From Heterotrichella gracilis (lineage: Eukaryota > Sar > Xanthophyceae > Tribonematales > Xanthonemataceae), in NCBI GenBank assembly GCA_032358255.1, contig JAULBX010018525.1, forward strand, positions 1 through 64,000: a stretch of 64,000 nucleotides of DNA, read 5' to 3'. Each line of letters opens with the position of its first letter. Position 1 is the stretch's first letter. Under the pieces are notes generated by a model. It made no database searches, was not told where the DNA came from, and worked only from the letters and a program-made list of their open reading frames with translations. This document shows, one piece after another, positions 11,906-23,190 of this stretch. A program made the position numbers and the translations under genes.

Positions 11906-14900
11906 ATGCAGGCAAGAGGCAGGCAGTCCTTTCGCCCATCAGCCACTGCTGGTGCTGATATGGGCACCAGCGGTGCTTCAGACAAGGGCGAGCTTCACAC
12001 CCCTGAGATGCAGGAATCCATCTTTGGGTCAGTGCCGGCAACTGATGAGATCATCCTGGATTCCGAGGCTGTGGATGCCATGATGTCCCACATGGAGGTG
12101 AAGGTGCAGGCCAAGCAGCAGGACAAAGATCACCACACACCAGCGTCAGCTGCACCAGGTGCGAATAATGGGTCTGACCTGTGGTGCCCATATGTGATAG
12201 TTGAGCAAGCACCTCGCTCTGAAGATTGTAGTCCAGTATTGGCGTGCTGTTCTGTAAAGACACTGTCACAGCAGGCTGCAGCTGTTTTAAAAGCTTGTAG
12301 AGCAGATAATGACTGCCGTGCCATTATTGCGTTGCTGGTTATCGTGTGCCACCTTCATAAATTCTTATGGGGATTTACAATTATTGTCCCTTTGCAGAGT
12401 CAACTGGCATGGGTGCTGAGGAGGGGGGCCATGGCGCTGACATGTCAACGCCCGTGGGCTCAAAGGACAGGGGCACACAGCATGCTTCCCCAAGCTCTGG
12501 TCAGCCTTCAGAGTCTGGTGCGTGCGCATACACTGAATATGTGCGTATTCAATGGCATTGCTTGGCAGTGTCAATGACTTAGTCGGTACAGCCTGTTTGT
12601 GAAAAGGTTCCCGGTGTTGATGTACATGCACTTGAGACTTGGCTGGTGTATGATGGGATGCAGCCTCAAAATGATCGAAGGATTGAAACAATGTCACCAG
12701 GGATGGAAGCATCGTTTCAGAGGCGCACGCTGTCAGCCACTGCAGAATCTCAATGCCATGCGTTGCCTGTGTTGCAGAGTCAACTGGCATGGGTGCCGAG
12801 GAGGGGGGCCATGGCGCTGACATGTCAACGTCTGTGGGTTCAAAGGACAGGGCCGCCCTGCATGCATCCCCAAGCACTGGCGAGCCATCAAAGTCTGGTG
12901 CGTGCGCACATGTAGATTTGATGGCGGTGCCATGCGGTGTCACTGACTGCTCAGCATGTACATATTAAATATATATGAAGAGCTGCCCAGTGTTGATGTT
13001 CGCCTGAGAGTTGGCTGATGCATGGTGCGTGATGCAGCCTTGCGTTGTCGAATTGAACAACACAGAGGCATGTGCTGTCAACAACTGCAGAATCTCAATG
13101 CCATGCGTTGCCTGTGTTGCAGAGTCGACTGGCATGGGTGCCGAGGAGGGGGGCCATGGCGCTGACATCTCAACGCCTGTGGGTTCCAAGGACAGAGGCA
13201 CACAGCGTGCCTCCTCAGGATCTGCCAGGCAGGCACCGGAGGCGGGTGCGTGTGCATGCGAGTCAGAGCAGTGCTTGGTGTTATCTGCATGACACGTCAG
13301 CTCTCCTCAAGGTGCACGTCACATGCCCTCTGGATCCTGTAGTGCTGTTTGGCCATGCAACCACATATCAATTTGGACGACGTCATGATGCTGAGCTCGA
13401 CATACGTGGAAATTTGAAACGGTGGCTGTGCAGTATTGCCCACGTCTGCAGGGCTTAGGGTGAATGCTTCCCGGTGCCTGCTGTGCATTTAAGTGTTGTT
13501 GCATTTTGCACCACAATGTAGGGAATCATTAATAAGATGTGCAATATACAGGGAAGGAAGGGCGCGGGGAGTCTGGCATGGGTGCTGAGGAGGGGGGCCA
13601 TGGCGCCGACATTGCAACGCCTGTGGGTTCAAAGGACAGGGGCGCACAGCGTGCTTCCCCGAGGGCTGGCCAGCCATCAGAGTCTGGTTCGTGCGCATGT
13701 ATATCATATGCAGTACATGTAATGGCAGTGCAGTGCAGTGTCATTTGCTGCCCAGTATGTCTGTGAATCTGCCCACTGTTGAGGCTTGACTGATGCATTG
13801 TGCGTGATGCAGCCTCAGAAGGTATGTACGATATTGTTAATAAGGTATGCCACGTGCAGGGAAGGAGGGGCATGAGGAGTCTGGCAAGGGTCAGGATGAG
13901 ACCGCAGATGCGGAGGATGAAGGGGAGGGTTATGGTGCACCTATGGGAGAACCCGACACCACAGAGGGTATTCCAGACAAAGGTAGGGGTTATGTACGTT
14001 GTTTGTTTTCCTCTGGAAATCCTAAGTAAGGCATTATTGTACTTTTGGAGAATATATACAGGTTTTATTGTACAGGTAAATTGTTTATTGCCCCTTGTAC
14101 ACAGTTTGTACTTACGCTAGAATTTACAGTTTGTTGCACCAAGGCGTCATTATCTTATTGCTCAATGAACCCTTCTCTTAACGCTCTAGTCGGCAGAACA
14201 TTCTTTGCCAGCTGTGCTGGACAACAGCACACGCCACCAGCATGTTGCTCACCTGAAACAGAAAAGGATCATTTGTCATTCTGTTTCTGTGTTTTTGGGA
14301 GGGTGCAAGTCCAACAGGCTGAACCCCGCCTTCTCGTGCGCAGTGTTGGTCCCTGGGAAGGACTACCCGGTGAAGGTAAGCCCTGACCAGGAGGGCCTGG
14401 ATTGCAAGCCAGAAGAAGACATCAATGTGGAGCCAGAAGAAGACAGCAGCGTAGAGCATCCACAGTACATCCCAAGCGACACCACTCCTCCCGGCACTGG
14501 TGGCACAAAGGCATTTGGACCAGGGCCGGCCCAGGGGGCCATACCAAGGTCTGGTGCAGCCATGCAGCCCGTCAGGCGCTTCAGTCGATCCCTGACCAAG
14601 CCCAGGGGGTCACAACTAGTTCCAGCAGTGGGCAAGGGGTGGCTGATTGACAACCCTGCAATGTACGAGGGTGGCGGCGATGATAATCTTGCCTCAGCAC
14701 CTGGGGGTGCGGCTTTTGCACAGCAGGGAGGCGGCGGATCCCAGCAGGATGCTTCGGTCCCTTTCAGGGAGGCCATGGCTGGGACCTACGAGGACAATCT
14801 GGCTGGTGATGAGTTTTCTGATGAAGGTGGGTCACTTCAGTACATTGGGGATGACATGTGCAAGCTCAGCTTGGTTTAGTCAAAACATGGTGTAATCACT

Positions 14901-17900
14901 GCTGGGATTTCAAGTGGGGCGCTGATAACTGCATGCTGCCGCTTGCAATAAATGTGCGCAAGGCATCTGCAAGGCCGCCAGGCTGGCAATCGTTGGTGTT
15001 TAGACGTGCAAGAATAACATCACTTAATGGTATAGTGCCAGGATATAAGAGCTTAGCTAATAGTGTTATTGATTGCCACTGATGCAAGGCATGTGCACGG
15101 TTGGACCAGAATCTGATATATCATATAAAACCCTGGATGCGGTTGTTGGATTAGTTGGTAGTTGACTAAAGATTGTTGCTGTTTTCAGTGCCAGAGGAGG
15201 CTCTGTCTGCACAAGGCAACACCAGTGAGCAGCAGGGCGCAATGCCATCCAGGGAGGCCATGGCTGGGACTTACGGGGACAATTTGGCAGGTGATGCAAT
15301 CATTGATGACTGGGAACTGGAAGGTAAGCGCACCCTAAACGCCTGGATTATAATACCTTTATAATATTGTATTGGCTGGCAGTATACATGAATGCTTGCA
15401 AATTAAGCATGCAATATGCTGGTGTCGTTGGCAGTCAGCTGAGCTATACTGTTTTGCAAGTGCAAGATTGCAAGCTATAACTAGTTAGCTACTCAGAACC
15501 AGACTTGTGAGAAACGTGCTGTTTCATCCACGGACCAACAAGTGCTCCTTGTACAGGTGACGCTGGTCAGGGCCGCAGTTCTTCCAGTGCATCTGTGCAG
15601 ATGGACAAGCCTGGTTTCTATGAAGGGGGGGATGAGCCTAAGAAAGCAGTTGATTTTACAGGCGAGCCTGTGCAAAAAACTGGCAAACCAAGCCTTGTCC
15701 CAGGTAAGTGGTGAAGTGGCCAGGTGATCATGATTGATGTACTATCCCATGGCTGGTAATCAAGTACAATTGCAAATGGCTGCGAGCAATTACAGTGGAA
15801 AATTGGTGGCGTTAAGAGCCATGCCAGCATATTCCATCAAAACATTTCATAAGATTGCCCTCTGCTGGATGAGTGGGTGGAGGGTTGTGGTATGGGCGTA
15901 CAGGACTCTACTGAATGGCGGCAGCTAAACCTTGACGCTGTGTGCCATGTGTGGTGCAGGTCATTCCACTATCCCCCAACAGGGGAGGCTAGCCAGCCAC
16001 GTTCACTACGGCAAAGCACCGCCAGCCCAGACCTCCACTCCACCCACTGAGCAGAGCAACCCCGGTCCAGGTGGAGCACAGAAGGACAAGCCGCAGTTCT
16101 ATGAGGGCGAAGGAGACTTCAAGGACCACGACGTACTCCCTCCCAGGGATGCAATGAAGGAGTACCTCGCAGCAGAAGATGATGATCACACCAGGGGGAA
16201 GCCCAGCTTGTCTCCAGGCAAGCATTGCTGGGCATGAATTTGCATTTCACACGTCCAGAGCTGCCAGGTTGAATGGAAGCCTGCACAAGTCTGCTTTAGT
16301 ATGTCACATCATGATAGTATCTACCATGTTGAACACTGTTAGCACGTGCTCCCTCGTGCATGTGCCTGCCCAAAAGCACTTTTTGATAACAATAGGCTGG
16401 CTGAATTTACAATCGGCAAGGCTCAGTCCTACACTGCTTGCAAGCCTCATGTGACAATCTGCCAACTTCAACACTGATCACCTATGGAGTGCAGTGCCTG
16501 TAAAAAAATGCGCAATGATTGCCCTGAGCTAGTGGTTGGAACCCATTTGGGCACCTCACATTACTAAAACACTTACAAAAAAAGGCCTTGAGCGTGATGC
16601 TGATGGCATTATGCTCTGTGAACCACTGATTACACTTCAGAAGTGTAATCACTGCTGGTCAGATCCACTACAGTACGGTATATCTACTCCTGGTTCACGT
16701 GACTCACTGTGACTGTCATGGGTGACGCAGATCATCCAGAGATCCACACAACTGATGATCTGGGGAGCATTGATGAGAGGCAGAGGGACATGTCCTATCA
16801 AGCTGAACAGGAGATTGGCATTCCAAGATTTTCGAAGTACGCGTCCTACGATGCCAACGAGGCTCCACAGAAAGTGTCTGCCAGCAAGATGGAGACTGCA
16901 CACAGCACCTCTGGCCCAGACAAGGTGACAGCAGAATAGTCGGAATGTTGGCGTATGCGTGGGGAATCCAAGGTTGTCTTGACTCCTGTTGACCAGTGTT
17001 AGCAACATGGCAGTGATCCTTGTGGTGTTGGGAGTTATGGAAGGGTGGTGAGCTTATGGTGCTTCTGTAAGTTGGATGAAATTTACGCCATAATTGTAAA
17101 TATATGAGGCGCCACCATGGTAACATGCAATCATTGGTTGCTGAGTTCAACTTGCACCCATAGGGTCCTTTGCCTCCCTAATAGGATTCCACTTTGTCTG
17201 TATGATGCCACCCCATGGTAGGGAAAACCTAGGCTCGGCAAAATAGCCAACCCTGTGAATGCATTCATGAACAATGCCCTGTTAAAAGTGCAGTTCTAAT
17301 ATCCAACGTGATAGCAGATTGGGCGACTCACCTCATCCCCTTCCCTTCCCGTTTTCTCCCAGGTGGCGTCGTCACCTGAAGGCCAGGACCTGGGTGGAAG
17401 CAGCCTGGATGAGGAAGCCCTGAGGGACCTTTCCCTGCAGGCTGAACAGGAGATTGATGCTCCAAGCTACCACCCTCACAAAGGCGGCAGCACTGGTGTC
17501 AATGAGTCATCATCCCAGAACATGGATTTCTCAACATTCCAGGGGCCTGGCAAAGATGCTGACTACCATGTGGGTGCGGACATGCCAGGTGAGCCTTTCA
17601 ACAACAATCTCAGAGTCTGTTGTTGGCGCAAGCTCGTGCTGGAAACTTCCTCTTGGGTGTTGCAAACCAGCATGAACGCTTATTGCTGGATGTGTGGTCA
17701 CGCTACATATCATACACTGGTACGTTGGTCAAACCCCAAACCCTGTACCCTAAATCCCTGAACCTTAAACCCTAAACATTACATATGTACATGGCCTGGC
17801 CGTGAATGAAGCAAGCAATTTCATTGCAGGAGGTACCCATGACCAGCGCATTGAGGATGCGGTGGTGGGGCCTGGGCTGCCACCTGGACTGCGTGATGAT

Positions 17901-18625
17901 TTGCCGGACGGTGTGGTCAAAACAGATATCAACCAGGAGTACGCAACCGATGCTGGCTTCAAAACATCGACTCCAGTCAATCCAACCCAGCCTGCAGATG
18001 GGGAGCCCCAGTCTGCCACAGAACTGAAAGCAGGTAAGAATTGTTGAATAGTGCTAGCACTGCATTTGTGAATGGCACTGCCAATTGCACTGCTATGGAA
18101 TCATTAGTAATGCACTAAGGGTTCAGCCATGCGAAACCTCCTGACTGTGACACAAATGAAGGTTACAAGTTGAACATGCCACTTTTGAGTGCCGCATTGC
18201 TGCATCATGGTGGGAATATGCAGTCACCTTGGAAGTATATGTGAGTAATGGTAAATGTGATCAGCTTGTGGGCAACAAAACCGAAGGACTGAAAAAACAT
18301 GTGCTGACCGCCAGGGGATTTGCCTGTGGGAGCCAGGCAGAAGACTGAGGTCAAAGCGCCAGCAGCCAACAACCCCAAAGGGGACAGCATAATTTCTGCT
18401 GCAGCAGCTGAAGCTGGCAATGTGCCCTTTGACAACATCTACCCGGAGGACGCAGCAAAGCAGGGAGCAGGGAAGCGCTCCCAGCCTGCTGCAGGCAAGG
18501 GCAGTCAGGAGGGCAGTAGGAGGAGCGTTGCGCCACTGGAGCCCACCTTTGGTGTTTCCAAAGATGACCCAGCAGCTGATGTGAATGAGGAGGATGCCGG
18601 CATCCATGAGCCGCGAAATGAGTAA
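11906..18625 (+). CDS. Hydrophilic repeat-exon protein of unknown function
   Basis: Fourteen exons join in continuous phase to about 943 aa: 11906-12158, 12398-12517, 12778-12897, 13123-13245, 13552-13686, 13860-13982, 14344-14826, 15189-15323, 15557-15703, 15960-16217, 16731-16924, 17363-17588, 17830-18033, 18315-18625 (TAA). Twelve of the thirteen introns are phase 1. Exons 2-5 encode versions of one unit of about 40 aa (STGMGAEEGGHGAD, then TPVGSKDRG and a Ser/Pro tail). Exons 7 and 8 share REAMAGTY.DNLAGD, and exon 10 has the related PRDAMKEYLA. Exons 11 and 12 share the Q-A-E-Q-E-I motif. Composition is rich in Gly, Glu, Asp, Ser, Pro and Gln, with no membrane segment or signal seen. It recalls hydrophilic LEA-type proteins in general character, but I see no diagnostic LEA motif. 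Intron 10 would use a GC donor (CCAG|GCAAGC). The start at 11906 is the first usable ATG, though an upstream exon cannot be excluded. Confidence 0.72.
12398..13686 (+). repeat. Tandemly duplicated phase-1 exon units (x4)
   Basis: Four homologous exons (12398-12517, 12778-12897, 13123-13245, 13552-13686) and parts of the introns before them are repeated at spacings of roughly 345-430 bp. The intron ends before exons at 12778 and 13123 share GCAGAATCTCAATGCCATGC and TGCCTGTGTTGCAG. Each unit is symmetric (phase 1-1), so copies can be gained or skipped without shifting the frame. The last unit has a different 5' end (GKEGRGESGMG) that it shares with the following exon at 13860. Confidence 0.85.
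17735..17777. repeat. Interstitial telomere-type repeat in intron
   Basis: Degenerate CCCTAAA/CCCTGAA heptamers lie in the intron before the exon at 17830. The unit is that of plant-type telomeres. Similar tracts recur in introns across the window. Confidence 0.75.
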
Positions 18626-20746
18626 AGGTATCCCATGGTGCCTCACTGGGTAGCAAAGTGGGTTTACTGATTCTGCAACAAAGAGGGGATTTTGGACAGT
18701 TCGGGCATTTTCAAGCTAATCAGCCGTCACATGGCCCATACTGGGTGTCTGGCCAATCCACACAAAGTGTCCTGCATAGGCCGAATGATGCTGTTGGGCT
18801 GCACAACTCTTTGGCCATTTTGTTTCTTTCGTTTGTTCAGTGTTCAGTGTCACAGTCAGGCTCAGCCCATACACGGCGTGCGCCAGGCATTCTCTGACAG
18901 GAGGAGGAGAAAATCACTAAAATATCTGCATATAGACAGCGCATGTGGGTGCCAGACAACAGCCCCATAGCCCGCGCTTCCATAATGGAAGTTGATGCAG
19001 AAGGGAATGTGTTCCTAGGCTGGGTTTCTGCTTTTTTCAAATAGATGGCCAAATCATTGGGCCCGGGCCAGCAGCTGCGAACTCAGCATGCTGTTGAGCG
19101 GGCACTGGGGAATATGCACTGCCACTTTAGTCAAGGCTTGCGCAAGACATGCGCATCAGCTGCTTCAAAAGACTTTTAGGTGGAACAGTGAAAATTAGAT
19201 TGAACGGTTGACGTTCAATGTTGCTCAGCGTTGTTGCGCTTGGGAATCTTTTTAATATGATTGATTGTGAATGCATAGAATTGAATGCGCCGCACGCTAT
19301 GCGGCATGGCGCCGCGTGAGTCATCATGGCGGTGTGTTTCTGACTCTTCTACTGTATGGTAGACCGTAGAATTTCTAGCCTAAATTGGTAACTACGCAAT
19401 CATGCGAAATGTGATGTATTCTATACAATACATGCGTCACGGTGAGCAGTAACCAGCAATGGTCACTGTGCACTAATGAGACTTGAGTCTATTGTGGCCG
19501 TTGGAAAGCAGCTATGTTACATGTACACGACGTGCTTGGTGTTATTAGTGAAAACAGAAAGTCTCCCAATGTGGTACTCGCAAGCAGTGTCAGAACTACT
19601 TGGGAGTCCGGGACCTTGACAGGGTTATAGTACAAAAGTTGGGCACTGCCGGAGAAAGCATGGTAAATAAAATGACAGCAGTTATGAACAGTGCCCAGCA
19701 ACTAGCACAGCAAGTGCTCACGATGATCAACACGCAATCAGGGCCCTCCCTTGGCAAGAATGGTGCAACAGATCTAGGGTGACATAGAAAACAACGCTCA
19801 ACGGCAATACGATGCCATCCACCGCTGTCCTGTCCCAAGTCCATCCAAGATACAAAACAACAAAATACTTTAGGCTTGCGATGGTACATGGTACATAGCA
19901 TCGTTGGCTGGAAAAAGGTACTCGGTGCAAATACAGGCAAATGGCAGAAACGCCACAAGTGACTTATTTAGCGAGTTCACAGTGAAAAGGTATGCAGCTG
20001 TGTCCCAACCACTATCAATAGCTTCTCACCCAGCAGAGGTGGTGCTCGACTACAAATAAAACCCACGGCAAAACGTTGCCAGTCAGAGTCATATAAAATA
20101 GTGCAATGCCGGCGTTCAGCTCCATGGGCAGTTCTTTCTCAGAGAAAGTATTAGTCCAACAGTGCTGAATAGTGCAGGGTGTGGCACGTGAAAGTCAACT
20201 TGCAACCAGCTGCTCCCCTGTGTGGCTAACTGCACGCCCGGCTAAGAATGCTTTTGACCCAAAAATACCTAATGATACACGCCATGTGGAGTTCACTGGC
20301 CATATGATACAAACGGAGCACGTCCAGAACTTGGACAGTACCCGCAACAAGTCAGCCAAGAGCTGGAGCTCAAAAAATGGCAGGCAAGTGTGTGCAACGT
20401 GATACCCACCCGCTGGGGCCGAGTCTACTGTAACAAGCTAATATAGCAAAAAGCGAGGTCTGCAAGGGATGCGTTGCCCAAGCAGGGTGGATAGCCCAGT
20501 GCTAGAAACAGGGAGGCACTTGGCTATCCACCAATGCCGAGGAGAAGCCCCATGTGACTGAATCCCTATTATTTTGCAGTTGCCTCAAAACAAAGCCCGC
20601 TCCCCCTGGCGACAAAGTGGCTGAACCCCCGTTATTGCAGTGCCCTCAAAATAAGCCCGTCCCCCCTGGGGAACAACCGGGCTAAAGCCAAACCCCAGTT
20701 AACATTACTGAGCAACAAGCAGACACTGCACAACCCACGAGAGGCT
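18626..20746. other. Intergenic region, no supported gene
   Basis: No supported coding structure is seen. Near the right end a duplicated segment occurs: 20572-20615 and 20632-20675 both contain a TTGCAG followed by CCTCAAAA, AAGCCCG and CCCCCTGG. It resembles the exon-edge duplications found elsewhere, but no exon is recognised here. Confidence 0.4.
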
Positions 20747-21905
20747 TCAGAAGAGCGTGCGGAAGGTTGGCTTTGGAGGCTTCCTCCTCCTCCGGACAAT
20801 CGGGAGGGGGGGCTTGGCCACCACTGTTGTGGTTGTGCTCTCGGTGCTGCAGCCAGGGGTGGTGCGCATGCAGGCCAGCGTGGAGACAGCAAGGGTGTTG
20901 AAGTCGTCCTCCACCTGCAGCAACAGTGGACCAGTCAGCGACACCAGTCAGCACCTGCAGCAGGGAACTCGACAGTGGTCAAGGCTGCGTCCGCCAGTCA
21001 CGGCAGTGCACGCTGGGGTGTACATCCAGCAGGTTTTGAGTAGGTGTACCTTCACATCAGGCCTGGTGATGGCGAAGAACTGCTTGGTGACTGTGTAGCT
21101 GCTGTCTGAGCGCGAGTCAAAGGAGATGGCCTTCACTGTCCTGTCCACCACAAAGGCTGCAGCTGGCACCTGGCGGGCCAGGCCGCTGCCCATGGTGAGG
21201 CTGGGCTTGGGCTCGCAGAACAGCGGTGGGCCAGGCCTGGCAGAGGCGTGGCTGGTCTGGAAGTTGGCAGCGGAATGGCCCCCCAGCATCTCCTCAGTGA
21301 GCCTGCAACACCACCAACATTGCAGGTGAGTCGCTTTCAGTGTGAGCGTGTTTGCAGACAAGCCGGACAACTCCACTCCGCAGCTGCACCACCAGATCAA
21401 TCAAGAATCGGTGCACTGCACCACCAATGCCCTCATATCTTAGCAAAACCCAGTTGTGCAGCTAAGTGGCCCACCTTTTAAGGGTAGCCTTCTTCTTCTT
21501 GATCAACCCCTTTGAGGCCCCGAGGTCGTAGGCGCTGCGCGGAGCCATCTTGCCTTCGTTGAGTGTGGACCCTGGCTTTGCTCCTGGGAAGTAGCCTGAA
21601 AGCAACAAAGGGACAAAGAGCTCAGCCCTCCAGACCACAACGGAGCGTCACAGTAGACAGTCAGCGGCAGCGGTTGATGGTGGTTCGATGGGCGGTTTCA
21701 ACAGCGGTGTGTGGGTGCGTTGAAAAGGGTCTGGACATGCACATGTGGGTAGAGGGTCCGAGTCATCACCATCGAGGTTCTTCTTCACGAGGTAGCGTGC
21801 ACCGCAGGCGTTACACAGCACTGCCTTCTCAGGAGGCCCCTTCCTCCAGCAGGGGCTTGACGTCCTTCCACAGTGGCAGCAAGGCCCACCAGTGCCTGTT
21901 CTCAT
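20747..21905 (-). CDS. GATA-type zinc-finger protein
   Basis: Four exons on the minus strand (21770-21905, 21475-21595, 21050-21302, 20747-20914) join in perfect phase to a complete 225-aa protein. The ATG at 21905 is preceded in frame by a TGA 15 bases upstream. Residues 9-34 form a GATA finger, C-x2-C-x18-C-x2-C, with CCHCG, the tryptophan-arginine pair CWRKGP, and LCNACGARY; the 18-residue loop is the plant-type spacing. After it come a basic stretch (KKKKATLKR), a Ser/Pro-rich part, a segment [20 protein letters not shown], and a basic tail ([15 protein letters not shown]). GATA factors bind WGATAR sites in promoters, so a nuclear transcriptional role is likely. The protein is short and the finger is at its very N-terminus. 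Intron 1 removes a stretch that would otherwise read to a stop. Confidence 0.88.
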
Positions 21906-23190
21906 GGCTGGTTTCCTTCAAACCTGAGGCGCAAACAGCGATATCAGTTGGGAGTGTCCCAAAGGCAAGGGAAGGTCATAAGCCAACACCCCGGTCTCCC
22001 CAAACCGTCACTTGGGCCCCAAGTTGTGGCGTGAGGCCCAATTTACAGTGAAAACTTTGCCAACTGCCCCGATTGCAACGTTTTGAAGCGTGCGTTACGT
22101 TGGAACCCCAGACAGAAAAAATACCAATTCTATTCAAACGCTGAGGTCGATCAGGGCAAATGTCCGCAGACTCGCAGTGGGGAAGGTAGCAGCAAGCCGA
22201 TTAACGTAGCAGAGTTGGGTGACCAAGTATTCTCTGGTAGGGACACAATCGCCCAGCAAACAGGGGTCTCGCACCTCGCACCTCGCACCTCAAGGTGTCG
22301 TGGTGTTACTAACGGAGATGGTGTCGAAACCTCCCCTGGCCCACAGTCTCTGCTCAAAACCCCTCAGTCAGCAACCAAAGAGCCGTGGTGTGAGTCGATC
22401 ACGCTGCGTAAGGGCTCTCCGCCAAGTATTTGCAAGGAATACTCCTCAACAGCCAAGGAGGGCATCACAAACACCTGCGTGACTGGGCAGTTGTGGCCAC
22501 CTGGCTGGTGGTCAAGGCAGGCCCTTGCACCGCAATGCGCACAGATCAACGTCAACTCATACCGATGAAACAATCTTTCCCGGCCTTATGGAACTGCGCT
22601 GCGCAGATCCCACCCCGCATATATTGTTGTTCGTAACGCTGTCGAGCTTTTGCCCCCGGAACCTGGTTTTCATCCCACACCCTGTCCACGGCTCGGAGCT
22701 GCGCCACGGCGGACAGGCCTTTTTGGACCGAGTGGACACGCGGGCGCTTTTTTTGAAAAAGCGCCCCGGGATTCACGCCACGTGCACACAAGGCTTTCGA
22801 AAAATTTGTTACAAACCCTTGTGCAGGGTCGCCATCGAGGGCTAGTCGGCTAGAACTGTTCTGAGAGGTCTGGGGTGAAGAAAGCAGGAGAGACACGCCA
22901 CAGGTGACAGTACAGTATGGGTACATATAGGGAAAGAAACACTCTGCTCAACTTGGGGCCCAGTGCTGCAGCAGCACCACCAACTGTAAACCAAACACGG
23001 CTCTGTAAGAACCAATCACGTTGCTCCAGTTGCAATCGCGCTTCACAGGATGTCACAAGAAGGGGATACTGGGCGACACTTTGTTCACCCACAGGTTTGC
23101 GACTGGTACCTGCGCACAGTGAGAAAGCGGTAGGTCAGGGCTTCAGGGGGCGACCTGTGCAAACCCATGGCGCTTTTGCACCCTGGTGCA
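21906..23190. other. Intergenic region with unassigned open frames
   Basis: Two opposing open stretches overlap here: 22083-22568 on the + strand (161 codons, no ATG at its 5' end) and 22364-22573 on the minus strand, whose start contains a Cys/His cluster (CAHCGARACLDHQPGGHNC) that could bind zinc. I cannot assign either to a family or to a spliced gene. The triplicated CTCGCACC at 22268-22291 is a small local repeat. Confidence 0.35.

Noticed and set aside
22268-22360. 2A-like peptide motif (GDGVETSPGP) in a + strand open frame
   Set aside because: The 2A consensus needs D-x-E-x-N-P-G-P; the Asn is replaced by Ser and the surrounding frame cannot be tied to any gene or retroelement, so it is probably chance.
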